Shown here: positions 17,300 through 26,326 of the stretch, in pieces
Numbering within the stretch: position 1 is the first letter of the stretch
Layout: the number at the start of each line of letters is the position of its first letter
Origin: Victivallales bacterium
GTDB lineage: Bacteria; Verrucomicrobiota; Lentisphaeria; Oligosphaerales; Oligosphaeraceae
DNA length: 50,412 bases
Direction of reading: 5' to 3'
NCBI GenBank assembly: GCA_017548425.1
Contig: JAFZAB010000073.1
Span: 1 to 50,412, forward strand
Notes under the pieces: model-generated
Databases searched by the model: none
Seen by the model: the letters and a program-made list of their open reading frames with translations, nothing else
Told to the model about the DNA's origin: nothing
Translations under genes and position numbers: made by a program

Positions 17300-18100
17300 A
17301 TGTTCGAAACAGATTCAGCACATCTTGGCGTGACGGTACTCGGAAGCGGCAGTTCCGGCAACGCCACCATCGTCCATTGCGGCGGCGAAGGCATTCTCAT
17401 CGATGCAGGCTTCAGCTTCCGTGAATTCAAACGCCGCTTCGAGGAGAGCGGATTGGCGGACACCATCCGTCTCCGCGCCATTCTCGTCACCCATGAGCAC
17501 GACGACCATGTCAAAGGCCTCCGCGTCTGCGCAGACAATCTGGAACTGCCTGTCTTCACGACGCGTAAATGCGCGGATGTCCTCCGCCGCCGCGATGCGA
17601 AAATCGGCCATTTCTCACTGATCGCGCCTGGTGGCATGTTCACCGTCGGCAGTTTTTCCATCCTTCCGTTTTCCATCCCGCATGACGCCGTCGATCCCGT
17701 CGCCTTCGTTGTTCGAAAGGATGAATATAAAGTCGGCGTCGCCACGGATTTAGGCAACGGAAACCACGTCGTCCAATACGAATTGCAAGGTTGCGACACG
17801 CTCGTGCTCGAAAGCAACCACGATCTCAATCTGCTCGCCGCCTCCTCCCGTCCATGGCCGCTGAAACAACGCATCATGGGGCCGCAGGGCCATCTGTCCA
17901 ACGACGCGTCGTCGCAACTTCTTTCCAAAATCATCGCCCGCAACACGCGAAATGTCATTCTCGCGCACATCAGCCATGAATGCAACAAGGCGGAAATCGC
18001 CGAAGATTGCGCACGCAAATGCCTTTGCTCATGCGACCGCGGCGACGTCGCCCTCAGCCTCGCGGATCAAGACACACCTATCCAGACAGCTTGGTTATAA
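17300..18100 (+). CDS. YycJ/WalJ-like metallo-beta-lactamase-fold hydrolase
   Basis: 266 residues from ATG 17300. The frame is open further upstream but that part overlaps lpxB and is not protein-like. LGSGSSGNATIV and LVTHEHDDHVKGL (H-x-H-x-D-H metal site) are hallmarks of the YycJ branch, as are HDAVDPVAFVV, GVATDLG, LESNHD and HISHEC. Family members are dinuclear-metal hydrolases, suggested to act as nucleases in DNA metabolism or linked to cell-wall control in Firmicutes. Cytoplasmic. It lies between lpxB and a GH39-like gene in a plus-strand run. No ribosome-binding site is evident. Confidence 0.85.
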   Translation: MFETDSAHLGVTVLGSGSSGNATIVHCGGEGILIDAGFSFREFKRRFEESGLADTIRLRAILVTHEHDDHVKGLRVCADNLELPVFTTRKCADVLRRRDAKIGHFSLIAPGGMFTVGSFSILPFSIPHDAVDPVAFVVRKDEYKVGVATDLGNGNHVVQYELQGCDTLVLESNHDLNLLAASSRPWPLKQRIMGPQGHLSNDASSQLLSKIIARNTRNVILAHISHECNKAEIAEDCARKCLCSCDRGDVALSLADQDTPIQTAWL

Positions 18101-18124
18101 CCTATTTACGATTAAGGAGTTCTC

Positions 18125-19531
18125 ATGGACAATCTGAAAGCCATCGCCAAAGTCGTTCCCGTTCATTCATCGGAAGTCGCATATTCCCGTTGCGGCATCG
18201 GTTTCGAAAAGCTCGACCGCGCCGTCTTCGATCCATCAAAGGCGTATGACAAAGTCGCCGCTCTCGGTGTCAAATGGATCCGCCTCCAATCCGGCTGGGC
18301 GCGCACGGAAAAGGAAAAAGGCGTCTATGATTTCGCATGGTTGGACGACATCATCGACAATCTTGTCAATCGTGGTCTAGTCCCTTGGCTTTGCCTGTGT
18401 TACGGCAACGGCATCTACGATGAGGACGCCGCGAAAATCTTCGGCGCCGTCGGTTGCCCGCCCATCAAGACGGACGAACAAGTCAAAGCGTGGCACGACT
18501 ACGTCGTCGCTCTTGTGAAACGCTACCATGGCCGTTGCGAATGGTATGAAGTCTGGAACGAGCCCGACGGCAAATGGTGCTGGAAACACGGCCCGAGCGG
18601 CACGGAATACGGCAATTTCGTCATCGCCACCGCCCAAGCCATCAAAGAAGCGGATCCGACCGCCAAAATCATGTTCGGCTCCACCTGCCTCCGCTCCATC
18701 AAATGGCTCACGGAAGTTCTGGAAACGGGATGCGGAAAATACGTCGATGCACTGACTTATCATGCCTATGACGGCCATGAGGAAAACAGCTATGAACGCG
18801 TCAAAGTCCTGCGCTCACTCTGCCAGTCCTACAATCCCGCCATCCAGATGATCCAGGGCGAGACGGGAACGCAGTCCCGCAGCGACGGCGCAGGCGCCCT
18901 CAAAGGCGGCGCATGGACGCCTCTCAAACAGGCCAAATATCTCGCCCGCCACATGATGTCCGATTTCTTCAGCGACGTCATGTTCGCCTCCTATTTCTCC
19001 TGTATGGACATGATCGAGGCGTTGAATGGAACCGTCGGCGATAAGGCGAGTTATCTCGACTACGGCTATTTCGGCGTGCTCGGCGCGTCGTTTGACGAAA
19101 ATGGCGTCGCCACAGGCGAATACACGCCCAAACCGTCCTACTACGCGATGCAGACCATCGCCTCCATCTTCCGCGAAGACTTCTCGTTGGCCGACTTGCC
19201 CGTCCTGTCGTTCTCCGCGTCCTCCCCGCGCCTGCTCCGCTATGAAGACGTCTGCCGCGGCGACGTCTTCAGCCATGGCTTCCGCAAGCCGAACGGCTCC
19301 GCCGCCTATGTCTATTGGAAGGCAAGCGAGCTTTTGACAACGACTTATGAAAGCACGATCTCCTTCGAGGTCTCCGCCCTCCCGAAGAAGATGGAGCTCA
19401 TCGACCTAGTCGATGGCACGGTCTATGAAATTCCCGAAGACCAGATTGAAGACTGCGGCTACTACCGCAAGCTCCTCCATCTCCCGCTTCGCGATTATCC
19501 GCTTCTCCTCACGTTTGGCGACTTCCGCTAA
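18125..19531 (+). CDS. GH39-like (clan GH-A) glycosidase, cytoplasmic
   Basis: 468 residues with AAGGAG 5 nt before the ATG and no signal peptide. A TIM barrel with YEVWNEPDG (Glu146, acid/base) and IQGETGT (Glu246, probable nucleophile) fits clan GH-A; GVKWIRLQSGWARTE and the overall length resemble GH39 beta-xylosidases or related uronidases. A beta-sandwich closes the protein (ISFEVSALPKKMELIDLVDG). It probably trims imported oligosaccharides. It is the last gene of the plus-strand run that begins with the Ser/Thr kinase and may be co-transcribed, although functionally unrelated. A second GH39-like enzyme with similar active-site motifs is at 48494. Confidence 0.7.
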   Translation: MDNLKAIAKVVPVHSSEVAYSRCGIGFEKLDRAVFDPSKAYDKVAALGVKWIRLQSGWARTEKEKGVYDFAWLDDIIDNLVNRGLVPWLCLCYGNGIYDEDAAKIFGAVGCPPIKTDEQVKAWHDYVVALVKRYHGRCEWYEVWNEPDGKWCWKHGPSGTEYGNFVIATAQAIKEADPTAKIMFGSTCLRSIKWLTEVLETGCGKYVDALTYHAYDGHEENSYERVKVLRSLCQSYNPAIQMIQGETGTQSRSDGAGALKGGAWTPLKQAKYLARHMMSDFFSDVMFASYFSCMDMIEALNGTVGDKASYLDYGYFGVLGASFDENGVATGEYTPKPSYYAMQTIASIFREDFSLADLPVLSFSASSPRLLRYEDVCRGDVFSHGFRKPNGSAAYVYWKASELLTTTYESTISFEVSALPKKMELIDLVDGTVYEIPEDQIEDCGYYRKLLHLPLRDYPLLLTFGDFR

Positions 19532-19574
19532 ATCTTTTCACATAACCAGATAGGAAAAAAATCTTCAAAATATT

Positions 19575-19602
19575 TTGAAAAATCCCATTTTGGCTATATT
19601 GT
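19575..19602 (+). promoter_or_regulatory. Possible promoter of tRNA-Leu
   Basis: TTGAAA (19575-19580) and TATTGT (19597-19602) are 16 bp apart, ending 13 bp before the tRNA. Consensus-based prediction. Confidence 0.3.
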
Positions 19603-19615
19603 AAAGTAATTCCAT

Positions 19616-19698
19616 GCCGGAGTGGCGGAATGGCAGACGCGCTAGACTCAAAATCTGGTGTCAGTGATGGCGTGAGGGTTCGAGTCCCTCCTCCGGTA
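19616..19698 (+). tRNA. tRNA-Leu (anticodon CAA)
   Basis: A full cloverleaf can be drawn: acceptor GCCGGAG/CTCCGGT with discriminator A, a D-arm in TGGCGGAATGGCAGACGC, anticodon arm CTAGA-CTCAAAA-TCTGG with anticodon CAA, a long class-II variable arm (TGTCAGTGATGGCG) typical of leucine tRNA, and the T-arm GAGGGTTCGAGTCCCTC. No CCA is encoded, so it must be added after transcription. It reads UUG codons. It is followed by its own terminator. Confidence 0.95.
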
Positions 19699-19710
19699 TA
19701 TCAACTATAA

Positions 19711-19743
19711 AAACTCCAAGAAGTAACATCTTGGAGTTTTTTT
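19711..19743 (+). terminator. Rho-independent terminator after tRNA-Leu
   Basis: AACTCCAAGA (19712-19721) pairs with TCTTGGAGTT (19729-19738), a 10-bp stem with 7-nt loop, followed by an uninterrupted run of T to 19743. Confidence 0.9.
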
Positions 19744-19753
19744 ATTCCATATC

Positions 19754-20809
19754 TTATCGGCGATGGCAACGACCGTTGGAACGGCGCGGACAGTCGGCTT
19801 TTGATGCACCACCTGTTCCAAGGCAACGATAGCATATTTCGTTTTCCAGCGGTTCGTCTGCGAAGAAAGCGTCAAGATTGGCGAGCGTTGTCTGCGCGAT
19901 GTTGGCAAGCGCCTCCTTTGTCAGAAACGCCTGATGCGACGTCACGATGACATTCGGCAGCGAGACAAGTAGGGAGAGTGTTTTGTTCTGAAGCGTCACA
20001 TCGGAGTGGTCTTCATAGAACCATTCACTCTCCTCCTCATAAACATCAAGCCCGGCCGCGCCAACCGTGCCTTCTCGCAGGGCGGCAAGCAGAGCCTCAC
20101 TATCAATCAGCCCTCCACGAGACGTGTTGATAATTGTGACGCCATGCTTGACTTTTATTAGTGTTTCGGCATTTATGAGATGGCGCGTATTCGGCAGCAA
20201 CGGACAATGCAAAGAGATGACATCCGCCTCGGCAAGCAACCGTTCCATCGACACGTATTCAAGACCGCTTGATGTATTCGGATAGGCGTCGTAGGCTAAT
20301 ACGTTCATGCCGAATCCCTTGCAGATATCACAGAAGATGCGGCCGATCTTCCCTGTGCCAATGACGCCCGCTGTCTTCCCATGCAAGTCAAAGCCTGTCA
20401 GACCGACCAACGAGAAGTTGAAATCGCGGGTACGCGCCGCAGCCTTGTGGATATGCCGCGTCAATGCCAATAGAAGCGCGACCGCATGTTCGGCCACGGC
20501 ATATGGTGAATAAGCAGGAACACGCACAACGGTCAGACCAACTTCATAGGCGGCTTTGAAATCAACGTTGTTGTAGCCTGCGCAACGCATCGCCAGCACC
20601 TTCACGCCGTTGGCAACGAGCCCTTCGACCACCTCACGGTCGATTTCCGCATTCACAAAGGCACATGCGGCATCACAGCCCTTCGCAAGCGGCAGGGCGG
20701 CCGCCGTGAGACGCGTCTCAAAGAAACGGATATCATAGCGGCCATTGTTGAACTGCTCAAACGATTCACAGTCGTATGGTTTTGTATCGAAAAAAGCGAT
20801 GGTTTTCAT
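19754..20809 (-). CDS. ldhA: D-lactate dehydrogenase (2-hydroxyacid dehydrogenase)
   Basis: 351 residues. It reduces pyruvate to D-lactate with NADH. The N-terminus MKTIAFFDTKPYDCESFEQF, nucleotide-binding GVIGTGKIGRIF, LHCPLLPNTRHLI, NTSRGGLIDSEAL (substrate Arg) and VTSHQAFLTKEAL (catalytic His292) all match the ldhA-type enzymes. A basic, Cys-containing C-terminal tail (last ~20 residues) is longer than usual and reads into the region before the tRNA terminator. It follows hcp by 51 bp on the same strand and is probably co-transcribed in tetR-hcp-ldhA, linking fermentation to a redox or nitrosative-stress signal. Confidence 0.9.
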   Translation of the reverse strand: MKTIAFFDTKPYDCESFEQFNNGRYDIRFFETRLTAAALPLAKGCDAACAFVNAEIDREVVEGLVANGVKVLAMRCAGYNNVDFKAAYEVGLTVVRVPAYSPYAVAEHAVALLLALTRHIHKAAARTRDFNFSLVGLTGFDLHGKTAGVIGTGKIGRIFCDICKGFGMNVLAYDAYPNTSSGLEYVSMERLLAEADVISLHCPLLPNTRHLINAETLIKVKHGVTIINTSRGGLIDSEALLAALREGTVGAAGLDVYEEESEWFYEDHSDVTLQNKTLSLLVSLPNVIVTSHQAFLTKEALANIAQTTLANLDAFFADEPLENEICYRCLGTGGASKADCPRRSNGRCHRR

Positions 20810-20860
20810 AATGTTTTCCGGTAATGCTTTATCTTTAGTCCGGTCTTCTCGTTCATCCTG

Positions 20861-22498
20861 TCACTCACCGAAGAACAGCCTGAGATCCTCATCAACAGTG
20901 CCTATTCCTGCAATGCCGAAGTTCTCGACAAGAACTTTTGCAATGTTTGGCGAGAGGAACGCAGGGAGTGTCGGTCCCAGATGGATGTTTTTCACACCAA
21001 GATAAAGCAATGCCAGAAGCACAATGACGGCCTTTTGCTCGTACCATGCGATGTTGAAGCATAGCGGCAGATCATTGATGTCCTTCAGTTCGAAGACCTC
21101 TTTGAGCTTCAACGCTATCAGCGCCAGCGAATAAGAGTCGTTGCACTGCCCCGCGTCCAGCACACGCGGAATGCCGCCAATGTCGCCCAACGGCAGTTTA
21201 TTATATTTGTATTTGGCGCAACCTGCTGTCAGAATGACGACATCCTTTGGAAGTTTTTTCGCGAATTCGGCGTAGTATTCGCGGGACTTCATGCGACCAT
21301 CACAACCGGCCATCACGACAAACTTGCGGATGGCCCCCGACTTGACGGCCTCAACCACCTTGTCCGCCAATGCGAAAACCTGCTCGTGAGCAAATCCACC
21401 GACTATCTTTCCTGTTTCCAATTGTTTCGGCGGCTGGCACGTCTTGGCCTGTTCGATGATAGCCGAAAAATCTTTTGTCTCGCCGTATTCACCGGAGATA
21501 TGATTGCAACCAGGGAAGCCCGCTGCACCAGTCGTCCACAAGCGTGCACGATAGCTTTCCGCCGGCGGCACCACGCAGTTGGTGGTCATCAGAATAGGAC
21601 CGTTGAACGCTTCAAATTCTTCTTTCTGCTTCCACCATGCGTTGCCGTAGTTGCCCGCAAAGTGCGGATACTTCTTGAAAGCAGGATAATAGTGGGCCGG
21701 AAGCATTTCCGAATGCGTATAGATATCGACGCCCTGCCCTGCTGACTGCTCCAGAAGCATTTCCAAATCACGTAGGTCATGGCCGGAAATGAGAATGCCC
21801 GGATTGTTGCGGACGCCCAGTTCGACTTCCGTTATCTCCGGATTTCCGTAGGCGGCCGTGTTCGCCTTGTCCAACAATGCCATGCCGTCCACACCGTATT
21901 TACCAGTCTCCAAGACCAACGCCGTCAATGCATTCGCATCAAGCGTATCATCAAGTGTCTTGGCCAAGGCAGACTGGATGAAAGCGTCAATTTCAGCATT
22001 GTCCTGCATGAGGGCATTTGCATGTTTTGAGTAGGCGGCTAGCCCCTTCAGCCCGTAGATGATCAGTTCACGGAGGCTGCGGACATCTTCATTGGCCGTG
22101 GCCAACACGCCGACCGTCACCGCCTTCGCATCGAATTCAGCTTCGTCGCCATCCCATAGCGCGGCCTCCGGCAGATTGGATTTATCGGCCAGTTGCGCAA
22201 GCAGTTCACATTTAGTTTTCAACGTCTTATGGATTGCGCGGATGATGGCTGCGCGATCGAAATTGGCGTTCGTGATGGTAATGAAGAGGTTGACAGTCAC
22301 GAGATGATTGACATCCGCGGAGACTGGCTTGCCTTCGCCACGAAGACGCGTCGTGACCACACTTAATCCTTTGAGAGTATAGACGAGCAGATCTTGCATC
22401 GCCGCGACTTCGGGCTTCTTGCCGCATACGCCGCAAATGGTGCAACCTTTCCCACCAGCCGTTTCCTGACACTGAAAGCAGAACATCTTGTTTTCCAT
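20861..22498 (-). CDS. hcp: Hydroxylamine reductase / hybrid cluster protein
   Basis: 545 residues, standard length for the short, anaerobe-type Hcp. The N-terminal cysteines C7-x2-C10-x8-C19-x5-C25 bind the cubane cluster. Further Cys and His ligands for the hybrid 4Fe-2O-2S cluster occur in [38 protein letters not shown] and [10 protein letters not shown]. Hcp reduces nitric oxide or hydroxylamine and also mediates protein S-nitrosylation. AAAAGGAG precedes the start. It lies 24 bp downstream of a TetR regulator on the same strand. No hcr reductase gene is next to it; electrons could come from a ferredoxin. Confidence 0.95.
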   Translation of the reverse strand: MENKMFCFQCQETAGGKGCTICGVCGKKPEVAAMQDLLVYTLKGLSVVTTRLRGEGKPVSADVNHLVTVNLFITITNANFDRAAIIRAIHKTLKTKCELLAQLADKSNLPEAALWDGDEAEFDAKAVTVGVLATANEDVRSLRELIIYGLKGLAAYSKHANALMQDNAEIDAFIQSALAKTLDDTLDANALTALVLETGKYGVDGMALLDKANTAAYGNPEITEVELGVRNNPGILISGHDLRDLEMLLEQSAGQGVDIYTHSEMLPAHYYPAFKKYPHFAGNYGNAWWKQKEEFEAFNGPILMTTNCVVPPAESYRARLWTTGAAGFPGCNHISGEYGETKDFSAIIEQAKTCQPPKQLETGKIVGGFAHEQVFALADKVVEAVKSGAIRKFVVMAGCDGRMKSREYYAEFAKKLPKDVVILTAGCAKYKYNKLPLGDIGGIPRVLDAGQCNDSYSLALIALKLKEVFELKDINDLPLCFNIAWYEQKAVIVLLALLYLGVKNIHLGPTLPAFLSPNIAKVLVENFGIAGIGTVDEDLRLFFGE

Positions 22499-22522
22499 GG
22501 TCTTGTCTCCTTTTTATTGTAT

Positions 22523-23131
22523 TTATCTCAAACTTTGCATCTTAGGTGTGAGAAGCTCCTTCATGAACTCAAGCATTTCATCCCGTTTGGCGCGCAAATC
22601 AAACGCACCGTCCGACAGTCCCCATTGCTTGATGAGAAGCCGCAATGGTCCAAGAATCAACCGAAACAGCGTGTCCATCGGAATGTCCGCCCGAATGACA
22701 CCGTCATCAACCGCCTCCTGAAAATGGCATTTCATGATTTGTTGGTGACGTTGCATCATTCCATAGAGGATCTGCGCAATTTCAGGAGAATCCTTGAAAA
22801 GCTCCTCTGCGAAGAGCACCCGTGCCAAGTCAGGCTTTGCCAATACGAGCTCTGTCCGACGAACCAACGCCGCTTCGACGGCCCTCCAGCCACGCAGTTC
22901 TCCAATTTCGTCCACATCCTCTTCAAACCGCGACACCATCGCCTGAATGATTTCCGTCTTGCCCGGAAAATGGCGGTACAACGCCGCTTCAGTCACACCG
23001 ATGGCCGTGCTCAGATTCCGTATCGTCAGATGCTGGATGCCCTGTTCCGCAATCAGCTTGAGAGCTGCATCGACGATTTCCGCCTGACGAGACGTCAATG
23101 TCTTTTTCTTCTTGTCCATGTTCGTTTCCAT
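22523..23131 (-). CDS. TetR-family transcriptional regulator
   Basis: 202 residues; an alternative start at 23119 (MDKKKK) gives 198. The N-terminal helix-turn-helix is clear: AEIVDAALKLIAEQGIQHLTIRNLSTAIGVTEAALYRHFPGKTEII. The C-terminal ligand domain is helical and ends LLKELLTPKMQSLR-like. It heads the tetR-hcp-ldhA operon and almost certainly represses it through the palindrome at 23139-23158, which overlaps its own -10 region. Its ligand is unknown; regulating hcp through a TetR protein rather than through NsrR, FNR or HcpR is unusual. Confidence 0.9.
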   Translation of the reverse strand: METNMDKKKKTLTSRQAEIVDAALKLIAEQGIQHLTIRNLSTAIGVTEAALYRHFPGKTEIIQAMVSRFEEDVDEIGELRGWRAVEAALVRRTELVLAKPDLARVLFAEELFKDSPEIAQILYGMMQRHQQIMKCHFQEAVDDGVIRADIPMDTLFRLILGPLRLLIKQWGLSDGAFDLRAKRDEMLEFMKELLTPKMQSLR

Positions 23132-23138
23132 GCAATGT

Positions 23139-23182
23139 TAGTAAATGTTAACTTACTATAATCGTGAAATTGGAATCGTCAA
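23139..23182 (-). promoter_or_regulatory. tetR-hcp-ldhA promoter with overlapping palindromic operator
   Basis: On the minus strand TTGACG (23182-23177), a 16-bp spacer and TATAGT (23160-23155) form a promoter 24 bp before the tetR start. The 20-bp palindrome TAGTAAATGTTAACTTACTA (23139-23158; 7 of 10 base pairs symmetrical, outer six perfect) covers the -10 and start site. This is the classic geometry of TetR autorepression. The 5' leader would be very short. Confidence 0.65.
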
Positions 23183-23334
23183 ATTGAAAACACGAAAAAC
23201 AGCTATGACAACTACAAATTTGTTTTGGTAACTCCAGTTGCTTAATGGTCGAGATGACTATTTCAAACAACAAACACCTAGCGTACCACATAAGCATTCA
23301 TCTCAAAAGAAAAACGATACGGATGGCCTGTAAC

Positions 23335-23396
23335 GTGTTCCGCTACATCATCAGAATGAAATCCTATGCACCATTGACTGTATAAATGGTGTTTTT
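23335..23396. repeat. Dispersed ~62-bp element, copy 1
   Basis: Aligns without gaps to 35724-35785 with 51 of 62 identical bases by my count, including a perfect 17-bp core CATCATCAGAATGAAAT. Most differences are transitions. It lies about 200 bp upstream of the tetR start. Confidence 0.65.
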
Positions 23397-23440
23397 GATA
23401 ACTTTTGTTTCTATCTGGTAATACACACTTTACATTTTTT

Positions 23441-23594
23441 CTATGCACCGTCTATGCTCGGTCTATGCACATGGGGCAAATAATAAGACTAAACCAAGTA
23501 TATCGCAAGTCTTATACGATGAAAACACAATTGCAAACCTTGCCACTTTTTGCTCGGTCTATGCTCGGTCTATGCTCGGTCTATGCTCGGTTTT
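23441..23594. repeat. Two 11-bp tandem arrays
   Basis: CTATGCNCNGT-like units begin at 23441, 23452 and 23463; TGCTCGGTCTA units begin at 23551, 23562, 23573 and 23584. Both have an exact 11-bp period and share the word CTATGCTCGGT, so they are two blocks of one array separated by about 80 bp. Confidence 0.8.
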
Positions 23595-23967
23595 TGTTAT
23601 TGGTTTTGCATAACCCGCTTTTCTCACCTATTGGCACAAGCCGGTCGATTGTATCTCTTCCTTCCGTCAACTCCAATTTCAGCTCAAAACGGCTTTGGTA
23701 ACTCCGAAACTTGCCATTGGCAACTCCAATTTTCCTTCTGGGAGTTCCAATTTCAGCACAAAAACTGTTCTGGTGACTCCGATACCGATTTTGGTGACTC
23801 TGCTGGTGACTCCAAATTTGTTATCGGTGACTCCTCTTGCTTCAAAGGACAATCAGCATTTTCTTTTACATGAAGGATTGTTCTTGCGGCATTCCTTCTG
23901 CCTTGCCTCAGCAAGTATTCCGTCAGCAAGACGTTGGTGAATTTCATAACCGCGACTCCAACAGATT

Positions 23968-26187
23968 CTACTGGTTTTGCCCTTGTTTCTTTTCCTGCCC
24001 GTTGCGGATGACAGGAACGTCATCGGGCAGACCGAAAAATGAATATACATTCACACGGCCAGACAGAAGCTCGGGATGGCCATTGTCCTTCATGTCCTCC
24101 GTGATGGTCATCGACTTTCCGTCGTAGCGGCACGTGACGGTGGTCGTCGCGACATAGCCCTGTTCGTACATAAATGTCGTCCCGTCATCGTCATAGTGAG
24201 TGAAGGAAGTCGTTCCTTGGGCCGCATAGATTTCCCATGTCAATTCATTCAGCGGTTTCTGGTGCGAGAAGAGCATGTCAGGCGCGACGGGCAGGATGGC
24301 GCCGCCTTTGACGAAGACCGCACCGCCCAGCGGCTGCGAGCCATCGCCCCATTCACGAGGAGAATCGACTTCCAGCCAGCGGCCACCCATGACGGGCTGT
24401 TTTGTCCAATAGTTGTACCAAAGGCCATCTGGGAGATAGACTCGGTTGGAGAATACCGCGACAAGCAGCGATTTTCCAAGCATGAACTGCGAACAGATGT
24501 CGGCAGTGTTCTCGTCTTCCGGAAATGCCAAAGGCATTGGCCGAATGATCGGGAGGCCATGAAGGTGCGCCTCCCAGGCGCAAGCATAAATATATGGTAA
24601 AAGTCGATAACGTGCCTTGGCATAGAACCTGAAGCAGTCATTGATGTCTTCGCCTTGGAACCAAGGTTCTGTATATTGATGCCAACCAAGAAGTTGCGAC
24701 CATGGAAGCAACATTCCCGCATGGATGCCCGCCTCATTATCGACGTCCAAATCGCAGGTGCCGTTGGAATGGCCTGACATGGCGAGGTTCATGAGGCCTG
24801 CGATGGATTTTGGACCACCGCCCGTGTCCCCTGTCCATGTGGCCGAATACTGTTGGATGCCCGCGTATCCGCCAGCGGAATAGACCATCGGGCGTCTGCC
24901 CGTGTGCTCTCTGAACCCCTGCGTCATCTGTTTGTTGTAGAGAAGCGGATAAAGATTGTGCATTTCGCAGTCATCCATGCCGTTGAACCACTTGCGGTCC
25001 GGGTGGAAGCAGACTTGATTCGCTCCGTCCAGCTTGAAGGCGTCCGCGCCGTCGTCAACAAATTTGCGCAGATGCTGGAACCAAGGCTCGCCAGGCTTGG
25101 TGATGGTGTCCATGCGGACGGCTCCCTTCAGATGCGGGTCGTTGACGAGGTCTTCCGCTGATGACGGAGCATCGGCGACAGTATCGTAGCCGCCTGTCTT
25201 GCCATCTGCCAGACATGCCTCCTCATATTCCGAGAGATCATAATCGCAGCAGAGCCAAAGGCTGAGATGGAAGCCCATCCGATGAAGGGAACTCGCGAAT
25301 GTCCCCCTTTGCGGATATTTGAGCCAAAACGGAATGTGGAAACGCTTCTCGCTCCACTTCTTGTCCGTGGAGAAGTCGTAGTGTTTTTCCATCCAGTCGG
25401 GTTCGAGCCCGATGACATCGCATGGAATTCCCTGACGGCGGAACTCGTAGGCTTCGTAAAGGACGTCGCGGGCGCGAACTTCCCGCTCATCGCAGACGAA
25501 TGTGAAGCCATATGCCCAGCGAGGAAGCAATGCGGGGCGGCCCGTGAGGCGCGTGTAATAGTCTAGCAGCCCAGTCATCGAGGGCGCGATGAACAGATAG
25601 AAGTCGATGTCTCCTCGGGCGCATTCGCAGACAATCCGTCCAGAGCCATCGGAATCCACGTCGATAAGATGATAGAACGTGGTGTTGAGAAGAAACGCCC
25701 ACCCGTTGCTGCTCATGACAAACGGTATGGGGATGTAGCTGGTCACGTTGCGGAGAACCATTTCCGCGCGGTGCCCGCGCTTTTGGAGATGCTCCCGGTT
25801 TTCATCGCCGAGACCGTAGAGCCGTTCGGAAGCATCCAGATTGAAAACGAGCCTGAAACCGCCTTCAGAACGCGAGGTCAGCTCCGTGGCGCGCATGATG
25901 ACTTTGCCATCCCGTTCAATGGTGAACTCGTTGGGTGAGTCAACGCGAAGCAGGCATCCGTCCGCGAGTTCAAATCCGTTGTCACGGCCGTGAGCCTGCG
26001 ACGGGTCGTCCTGAAGCGGCTTTTCGTCGATGATCCCATAGCGGTTCATGCCGCTGCCAATCCCCCGCCCGTCTGCGCCATGCGTAATGTGGACGCAGTG
26101 GCCGCCAAGCGCGGCAAAACGAAGAATGCTTCCGTCTTTCAGAAGAATGTCATGGTTCATGGTCTTTTCCAGCGTCTTTGAATCCAT
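23968..26187 (-). CDS. GH31 family glycosidase (alpha-glucosidase/alpha-xylosidase-like)
   Basis: 739 residues from ATG 26187; ATG 26157, preceded by GGAAAAG, is an alternative. The N-terminal beta-sandwich contains the GH31 signature RLYGLGDENREHLQKRG. The barrel contains PRWAYGFTFV, DVIGLEPDWME, the nucleophile in AFKLDGAN (Asp387) and the probable acid/base in WTGDTGG (Asp454). The C-terminal part has LPDGLWYNYWT and DDDGTTFMYEQG, as usual. No signal peptide is visible, so it is probably cytoplasmic and acts on imported oligosaccharides. Specificity (glucose, xylose or sulfoquinovose) cannot be fixed by eye. It stands alone on the minus strand next to the repeat-rich region, 139 bp from the end of the MerR operon. 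Confidence 0.85.
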   Translation of the reverse strand: MDSKTLEKTMNHDILLKDGSILRFAALGGHCVHITHGADGRGIGSGMNRYGIIDEKPLQDDPSQAHGRDNGFELADGCLLRVDSPNEFTIERDGKVIMRATELTSRSEGGFRLVFNLDASERLYGLGDENREHLQKRGHRAEMVLRNVTSYIPIPFVMSSNGWAFLLNTTFYHLIDVDSDGSGRIVCECARGDIDFYLFIAPSMTGLLDYYTRLTGRPALLPRWAYGFTFVCDEREVRARDVLYEAYEFRRQGIPCDVIGLEPDWMEKHYDFSTDKKWSEKRFHIPFWLKYPQRGTFASSLHRMGFHLSLWLCCDYDLSEYEEACLADGKTGGYDTVADAPSSAEDLVNDPHLKGAVRMDTITKPGEPWFQHLRKFVDDGADAFKLDGANQVCFHPDRKWFNGMDDCEMHNLYPLLYNKQMTQGFREHTGRRPMVYSAGGYAGIQQYSATWTGDTGGGPKSIAGLMNLAMSGHSNGTCDLDVDNEAGIHAGMLLPWSQLLGWHQYTEPWFQGEDINDCFRFYAKARYRLLPYIYACAWEAHLHGLPIIRPMPLAFPEDENTADICSQFMLGKSLLVAVFSNRVYLPDGLWYNYWTKQPVMGGRWLEVDSPREWGDGSQPLGGAVFVKGGAILPVAPDMLFSHQKPLNELTWEIYAAQGTTSFTHYDDDGTTFMYEQGYVATTTVTCRYDGKSMTITEDMKDNGHPELLSGRVNVYSFFGLPDDVPVIRNGQEKKQGQNQ

Positions 26188-26326
26188 TGTCAGCGCCTGC
26201 CAGCCCCCATTGAATCAGCGAATAGCATACACCGAAGTGCCTTTTTGTCAAGAAGAAGACGTTGGGAATTGGTAGCAGTATCTTGTCTGCAATATGCATG
26301 GCGCGATATTCTTCACAAATAGTTTA

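Larger units (their letters stand above)
23183..23967. other. Repeat-rich region without recognisable gene
   Basis: Between the tetR promoter and the GH31 gene there is no convincing CDS. It contains: an approximately 62-bp element (23335-23396) shared with 35724-35785; a three-copy 11-bp array (23441-23470) and a four-copy one (23551-23594); and from about 23645 to 23845 many degenerate copies of GGTAACTCC/GGTGACTCC separated by roughly 10-40 bp, with one also near 23227. On the minus strand 23280-23400 and 23870-24000 have protein-like open frames (e.g. FHSDDVAEHVTGHPY, GYEIHQRLADGILAEARQKE) that lack starts, so decayed genes are possible. Confidence 0.55.
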
